From Tieghemiomyces parasiticus (Eukaryota; Kickxellomycota; Dimargaritomycetes; Dimargaritales; Dimargaritaceae): DNA of 15,056 nt. Below are positions 10,571 through 15,056 of this stretch, piece by piece. The first letter of the stretch is position 1. Every line of letters starts with the position of its first letter. Below the pieces are notes generated by a model. The model was not told the DNA's origin. It saw nothing but the letters and a program-made list of their open reading frames with translations, and ran no database searches. A program made the position numbers and the translations under genes. Where the stretch lies: the NCBI GenBank assembly GCA_027575765.1, contig JANBPT010001079.1:1-15056 (forward strand), given 5' to 3'.

Positions 10571-10960
10571 CAAACCCCCCCCCCCAGGCCACCCCCTTAT
10601 TCCCAACCGTTGTGACTCACCGGTCACCCTGCCCCCCGAGCCTCGATAGATCACAGCACCCTCATGGGGACTTAGGAAGAGAGGCCGGGCGGCAGACCCG
10701 GACCTCTCTCTCTCTCATATTCCACTGTTTTCTTTATCCCTACTTTCACTTGTCTTCACGGTGTCCCGTGCCCTCTACTTACAACCATTTGGCCTTGTTG
10801 GCCCTTATTCTTAGGCAGCTAGTCTTCATTAAAGCTCCGCCTAACACAATACTGAATTGTGACCGTCCTGTCAACGGTCGATGAGCAGTGAAACTTGACC
10901 AGCCGGTCGTAAAAGAGAGCGAATCGCTTAAGGAAGGACGGTAAGGAACCAGCCTTCTGT
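10571..10960 (+). other. Pyrimidine-rich spacer
   Basis: Starts with a C10 run near 10576 and stays C+T-rich to about 10870. The one open frame (10612-10884, 90 codons) lies inside this biased stretch and has no recognisable domain. It could be the 3' flank of the minus-strand peptide gene or a promoter-like region for an unseen plus-strand transcript. No gene is supported. Confidence 0.4.
10679..10708 (+). repeat. Strong GC hairpin with CT microsatellite
   Basis: GAGAGGCCGGG (10679-10689) can pair with CCCGG (10697-10701) and, after one bulged A (10702), CCTCTC (10703-10708). This gives an 11-pair stem with a seven-base loop, CGGCAGA. The 3' arm merges into a CT microsatellite that runs to 10716. 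It could be a chance inverted repeat, an RNA structure in an unseen transcript, or a foldback remnant. Confidence 0.5.
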
Positions 10961-11108
10961 CGTCCCGGAGTAGTGCGGCCGAGGGAGCGTTAGCCTTGGC
11001 TTACAGAAACACATTGAGGACGCAGCGACCTTGCGTCACGTCGCTAGATATAAATATGGAGGGGAGAGTAAGGCAGCGGCGGGTACAATGTGAAGATTTG
11101 GCTGGCAC

Positions 11109-11393
11109 TCACTCGCTCTTATTACCTTTGAAGGCACCCACCACGCCCTTGACAATGTTGCTGAGAAATCCAAAGGCCGGCGTGCGGCGCTCCAGCTGTT
11201 GCGGTGGCGAAGCCAGGACTCGGCGGCGGCGCAGGGCTGAGAAAGGACCGGTGTCGGACGTGAGGTAACGGCGGACCAGTGAAGTGTCGTCCGAATGACC
11301 AACCACGGTAGTGGCTGCGGCGCTCGGACGGGCCAGAGCGTAGCGGGTGGCGATACTGGCAATCAACAGGGGCAGGAAGTGGGCGGCTTTCAT
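11109..11393 (-). CDS. Small secreted precursor with dibasic sites and a C-terminal amphipathic helix
   Basis: 94 codons. I start at the ATG at 11393, not the in-frame ATG at 11537, because it opens a clear signal peptide (MKAAHFLPLLIASIA..., likely cut after about residue 20-21, YALA or nearby), and because the TATA box at 11557-11566 would place the transcription start close to 11537. The mature part has no cysteine. Basic clusters occur at RR41-42, RRRR55-58 and RR69-70, suited to Kex2-like cleavage. The last would release a 24-residue C-terminal piece (71-94). In it, hydrophobic residues at 76, 77, 80, 81, 84, 85 and 88, with lysines at 82, 89 and 92, form an amphipathic helix. Such a layout is known from secreted bioactive or membrane-active peptides and pheromone-like precursors. 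The family is not recognised and the function is unknown. A GTGAGT splice donor overlaps the stop. Confidence 0.65.
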   Translation of the reverse strand: MKAAHFLPLLIASIATRYALARPSAAATTVVGHSDDTSLVRRYLTSDTGPFSALRRRRVLASPPQQLERRTPAFGFLSNIVKGVVGAFKGNKSE

Positions 11394-11556
11394 CACGGCG
11401 GGGCGGTGAGAAGTGGCAACGAAACGATGTGTAACCACGAGGTAGTGATTGTTAGAAGGGGAGGGTCGGATTTGCCAGGGGGAGAGCGCTACGGTGATCC
11501 AGAATTTGACTTTGGCAGTATGTTTGGTGAAGGGCATTCACTTGGGTGGGGGGCGG

Positions 11557-11566
11557 TATTTATATA
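11557..11566 (-). promoter_or_regulatory. TATA box of the secreted-peptide gene
   Basis: On the minus strand TATATAAATA, a full TATAWAAR match, followed downstream by a C-rich stretch. It lies 164 bases upstream of the chosen ATG at 11393 and about 20 bases upstream of the alternative ATG at 11537. That makes the latter likely to fall at or before the transcription start. Confidence 0.55.
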
Positions 11567-11569
11567 AGC

Positions 11570-12378
11570 CATAACTCAGGACGTACGAACTCGAGGGGTA
11601 GAACGTAGTCCGATCGTTGTTAGGTTGACGTAAAGGGGCCATTTGTGTTAACCAAGTTGATGCAAGTCGAAAACGAGACCCAGTTGTGAGTGCTTCTACA
11701 TTTACGGATTGGTCTCAGGATGTTCGCGGCGGTGAATATGCGGCAAATGTGACACGTATGTAGTCAGCCAACCTGACACGAGCTTTCAAAGAAGGTGAAG
11801 TAAGGGAGGGTTGAAGAATGCATGACCTATTGTTGGACACTCTAATGTTCCTACATCTCCCCGGTTCCCCTGCGAGTCAATATCGTCTCAAAGTTCGCTA
11901 AACCAGAAATGAAGGTTGCAATGTAAGGGAGGATCCGCCTTAACCACTTTACCATTTTCAAGAGTCGCTGGTTGCGTATAGTGAATGGGACTTTGAACTA
12001 CTTCTTTTTTCGCCAAGACTCGACAACCAAGAGGATAATGATATATTCGTGTTCGCCATAGTCAATGCTATGCTGTGGCTCAGTGCCGAATCCTTCACTA
12101 GCCCGCATTTCGAACCCATAAGCTGCGAATAAATTTAACAGTCCCAACTACAAGTTGTTCTCGTCACATTTCCTTCCATGCTGCACAATAAGTGAGAGTC
12201 ACTTCAATTATATTAACTCTGTGCCGTAATGCCTTGCGCAGCCATGTCACTTATGACTCCGACGCTAACAGGCCTACCGATAAAAGACCAGAATCATCAA
12301 CCGCCAACTAATTCATGGCACGCGCTATGTTGCCGCAAAGCGTCAACTGCCTTGACCGCAGGCACTGCCCACCCACAA
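11570..12378. other. Intergenic between the peptide gene and the TAF3-like gene
   Basis: No supportable gene. It should contain the 3' end of the TAF3-like transcript and the promoter of the peptide gene, both on the minus strand. I saw no minus-strand AATAAA in this interval, so polyadenylation probably uses a variant signal. Confidence 0.5.
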
Positions 12379-15056
12379 CTACGGCCTCTTCTTGCGGCGA
12401 CACCGCGGACAGAACCAGGACTCAGGGTCGGATCCAGGCGCAATATTGACGCAACGACCATGGAACCACTGCTTACACCGGTCGCACGAAATCATGAACA
12501 GGGTGTCATCGTAGTACGGTGTGTCGCAGATGCAGTTGATAATGTCCTCCGCGTGCGGGTCCGCTGGGGCAGGGATTGCGTAGGCGAACGCCGGCGGGGG
12601 CGGCGGCTGGTACAACGGAACTCCCACCACCCCGGGAGGCGGCGCAGTGGCAGTCGCGGACATAGACTTGGTGCTAGGCACTATAGGTGCGGCGAAAGAG
12701 GCGGGTGGGGACGAGATAGCATCTACTGACATGCGGGTAACATCGTCACGTTTCGTTGTTCGGCCAGAGGTCACCGTTCCGATCACATCAGACTGGTGAG
12801 AATCAACGGGCGCGGCGGTAATGGACGACTTGCGCCGCTTCTTAGCCGCCCGGGCAGCCGTATAATCCGGCGAATCAAGTCGGTGCGGGGGTGGACGGGT
12901 GTCCACGGGGCCGCCTGGTGTGCTCTGGGGGACCTTTGGGGACGAGGCCGCTGAGGGCGTCTTGGGTTTGAGGGAGAATCGAATCTTGATCTTGGGTACC
13001 CCACCCGCCGCCGCTACTGTCGACGGCGAGGCTGGGCCCGCGGTGGCCGGGGACGGCAGTGCCGGAGAGAGAGCCCCGGAACTAGGGCGGGGTGCCGGGG
13101 CTGCTGACGTTGAAGGGAGTGGTGGGGAGACGTGTGGCGGAATCGGTGAAGGAGCCCGCCGACCATTGCTCGTCGACGCGGGCGGGGCCGGGCTGGGAAA
13201 CGGAATGGGGGGTTTCACTGGGGGAGCGACGGCGGCGGCGGTCGCCCGCGGCAGGGACGGGGGCAACGGAGGTAGGGACCCGTGCAAAGGGGATGACGAA
13301 GGCGGTAGAGCAGTCGATCCGGTCGACGGCGTGGGTCCAGGTGGGGAGGAATGGGCCAGACTACTGCTGCCCGTCCGCGGGGCCTTGAATACGGACGACG
13401 GTATGGAGATGGCGCGACTGGGTGTCGCCATCCCAGCGCCGGATGCGGACCCCTCCGTCCGTCCCACGACCTTTAGCGTACTCCGCCGAGGCACGGTGCC
13501 CGACAACGGTGGTGATCGGGCCTGTTGAAAATAACCCGTAGTGTTCAACGTGGGCGTACCGTACCCCGACGGAGCCGCACCGCTAGTGTCGAGTGGGCTG
13601 GCAAGGGACGGGAACGGAAGATGGGCGCTTGGTTTCCGACTGAGCCCGACACTGGAGAGCGTACGTTGCCGGGTATTAAGTGACCGTAGGAAGGTGTGTA
13701 TGGTACATGGGGTGGCGCCAACGCTGACGGGCCGAGCCAGCGGAGTGTCGCCCGCCGCGTCGGTGAATAGCGAGGCCGGCGGGTTCAGTGCCCCCTCGTC
13801 GACCGCAGGGACGTGAATCTCCCGGACAGACCCTGCAGCCTCGCTCCCAGTTAAACCGAGAATCTGTCCGAACATGTCTTCCAGCCGGCTCGCTTCTAGC
13901 AAATTGTGGTGGGCGGCCAAGGAAGGCGCCGTACTTGTCCGCGTCATGGGATGGTGGGGAGTACCGGTGGGTACTGCCCCCACCGCCTCCACGACCGTCT
14001 CCCGGCTGGGGTCGTCGGTCGCGCCCACGGGGCAGTTGAACACGTTGTCTTCCCCAGGGGCTAACCTCAGCCGCGCCAGTGCCGGGACGTCAGGTTGGAT
14101 CGTCACTTCGTTCATCGTTTCTAATGGTAAACTGGTGTCATCAGAAGGCGATTCTGGGGCGGGATCAAGGCCCGGTTGGTTGGGAAGTGCAGCTACCGGG
14201 AAGGCTGGCAGATGAGCAGGGATAAGCGACGGACCATGGGCGACCACGTCGGCACCAGATTGGAAAAGGTCATAAAGCGGGGCATGGACCTTAGAGGATA
14301 GGGTTGTCCGGGACGCGAGAGAATCCGTGTCGCTGGCTTCCTCCGCGTCCGAAAGCTCAAATTCGCCGTCGCTACCCAATGGCATCATAAGGTCATCATC
14401 CAAACCGGTGGAGTTACGATCCAGGTACCCGTTCGCCCGAAGCACCTCCTGTGCTGCGAGGGCTTTGAGTTCATCCGGGATGAGGTCCCGGTATTCGAGC
14501 ACCAGCTCGTCAGCCGCCTGGTCGCAGTCCTTTACTAGAGGGACGGTATCTACGTAGACGAATGGGCATAAGGGATGTGAGTGCGATGATGAGAGGTAAC
14601 CGGTAGACTCCTTCCTTGGTGACTAGCAGGGTCGCATAGAAATGATAGCCATTTGTACCGTTGGGCACGGGACGGCTGTCGAACGGAGGAGAGATTTGTG
14701 ACGCTCGACCCAATCTCCGGATCTTACCTTTGAGGTGCTGGTCGTAGATATTCTTAGCGGCTACTGCCTCAGCGTAGCGACGCGATTGGGGGTTGTAATT
14801 CATGGCATGGCACCAGGTCTCGAGGTCGCCAACGGTCGTATCGCCTTGTTCGAGGGCATCCAGGATATCAAAAAAATCAACGTGAGTATGACCGGCGAAA
14901 TTAGCCCGGTACTGGGCCGCGACGGCCAACCGCTGAAGGCACCGCACGAACAAATCGCATAACGTATCCAAGCTGGAGCCTTGAAACCGGTCGTAACGCG
15001 TGTGGACGTGGAGGATCCGCGTGATGGCCTGCCGTAGAACGAGCTCCAAGAACGGG
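12379..15056 (-). CDS. TAF3-like TFIID subunit: histone fold plus C-terminal PHD finger (5' end outside the window)
   Basis: Two exons are visible: 15056-14728 and 14534-12379, giving 827 codons counted from the first in-window codon. No ATG precedes the fold, so the start lies beyond the right edge. Residues 3 to about 68 form a bromodomain-associated (BTP) histone fold, with LRQAITRILHV, LDTLCDLFVRCL and HVDFFDILDALE matching its helices. A long Pro/Ser/Ala-rich linker follows, with a basic KIKIRFSLKPK stretch and a nuclear-localisation-type KKRRKSS. The end (775-827) is a C4HC3 PHD finger: C777, C779, C793, C796, H801, C804, C818, C821. Trp799 sits at the aromatic-cage position used to read H3K4me3. 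In TFIID, TAF3 pairs with TAF10 through its fold and anchors the complex to active promoters. Fold at the N-terminus plus terminal PHD is the TAF3 architecture. TAF8 has the fold but no PHD, and Spp1/CXXC1 has the PHD but no fold. Confidence 0.85.
12382..12540 (-). other. PHD finger coding segment of the TAF3-like gene
   Basis: Encodes the last 53 residues. Zinc ligands follow C-x-C, ISCDRC, FHGRC and WFCPRC, a complete C4HC3 set. The order F-M-I-x-C-D-x-C-x-x-W-F-H closely follows H3K4me3-reading fingers of TAF3 and Spp1. A basic RRKKRP tail ends the protein. Confidence 0.9.
14535..14727 (-). other. Intron of the TAF3-like gene
   Basis: Read on the minus strand, donor AAAG|GTAAGA starts at 14727 and acceptor CCCTCTAG ends at 14535; phase 1, 193 bases. 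The join makes a Val codon and links QHLK to KDCDQAADEL in frame. A second acceptor (CAG ending at 14518) is out of phase and was rejected. Confidence 0.8.

Noticed and set aside
11048..11055. TATAAATA on the plus strand as a possible promoter
   Set aside because: No plausible plus-strand gene follows; the sequence downstream is antisense to the peptide gene.
11394..11537. N-terminal extension of the secreted peptide to the ATG at 11537
   Set aside because: It would bury the signal peptide 48 residues inside the protein, and the TATA box lies only about 20 bases upstream of that ATG.
12899..13528. A 209-codon plus-strand frame, rich in Gly, Ala, Asp and Arg
   Set aside because: It is the shadow of the low-complexity GC-rich linker of the TAF3-like gene on the other strand.

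Overview
The window looks like nuclear DNA of a fungus, probably an early-diverging lineage. That placement is an inference. It rests on spliceosomal introns with consensus GTAAGT/GTAAGA donors and pyrimidine-CAG/TAG acceptors, GC-rich exons in mixed-GC spacers, a protein with both a secretion signal and a GPI-type tail, and a TAF3-like protein that keeps a C-terminal PHD finger (lost in budding yeast Taf3). No bacterial operon features, rRNA or CRISPR array were seen, and no tRNA could be supported.

Layout. Positions 1 to about 5900 hold no gene I can support; the plus strand is rich in G and A. Two diverged copies of one repeat lie there (about 841-1080 and 3129-3400). Their broken reading frames recall a Ty1/copia-type gag. 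From about 5900 to 7030 the plus strand turns strongly pyrimidine-rich and probably carries the promoter and leader of the first gene. Positions 7033-9176 (plus) are a four-exon gene of 473 codons for a secreted, probably GPI-anchored protein resembling bacterial ABC-type substrate-binding proteins of the iron/cobalamin class. A pyrimidine-rich 3' flank with AATAAA follows. Positions 9650-10570 are empty, and 10570-10960 is a CT-rich spacer with a strong GC hairpin. Positions 11109-11393 (minus) encode a 94-residue secreted precursor with dibasic sites and a C-terminal amphipathic helix, with a TATA box 164 bases upstream. Positions 12379-15056 (minus) are most of a gene for a TAF3-like TFIID subunit (histone fold plus PHD finger); its 5' end lies beyond the right edge.

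The three genes show no common pathway. Two encode secretory-route proteins (a surface ligand-binding candidate and a small processed peptide) and one a nuclear transcription factor subunit. The most interesting items are the peptide precursor, whose stop codon lies inside a perfect 5' splice site, and the surface-anchored bacterial-type binding protein, whose anchor is encoded entirely by its last exon.
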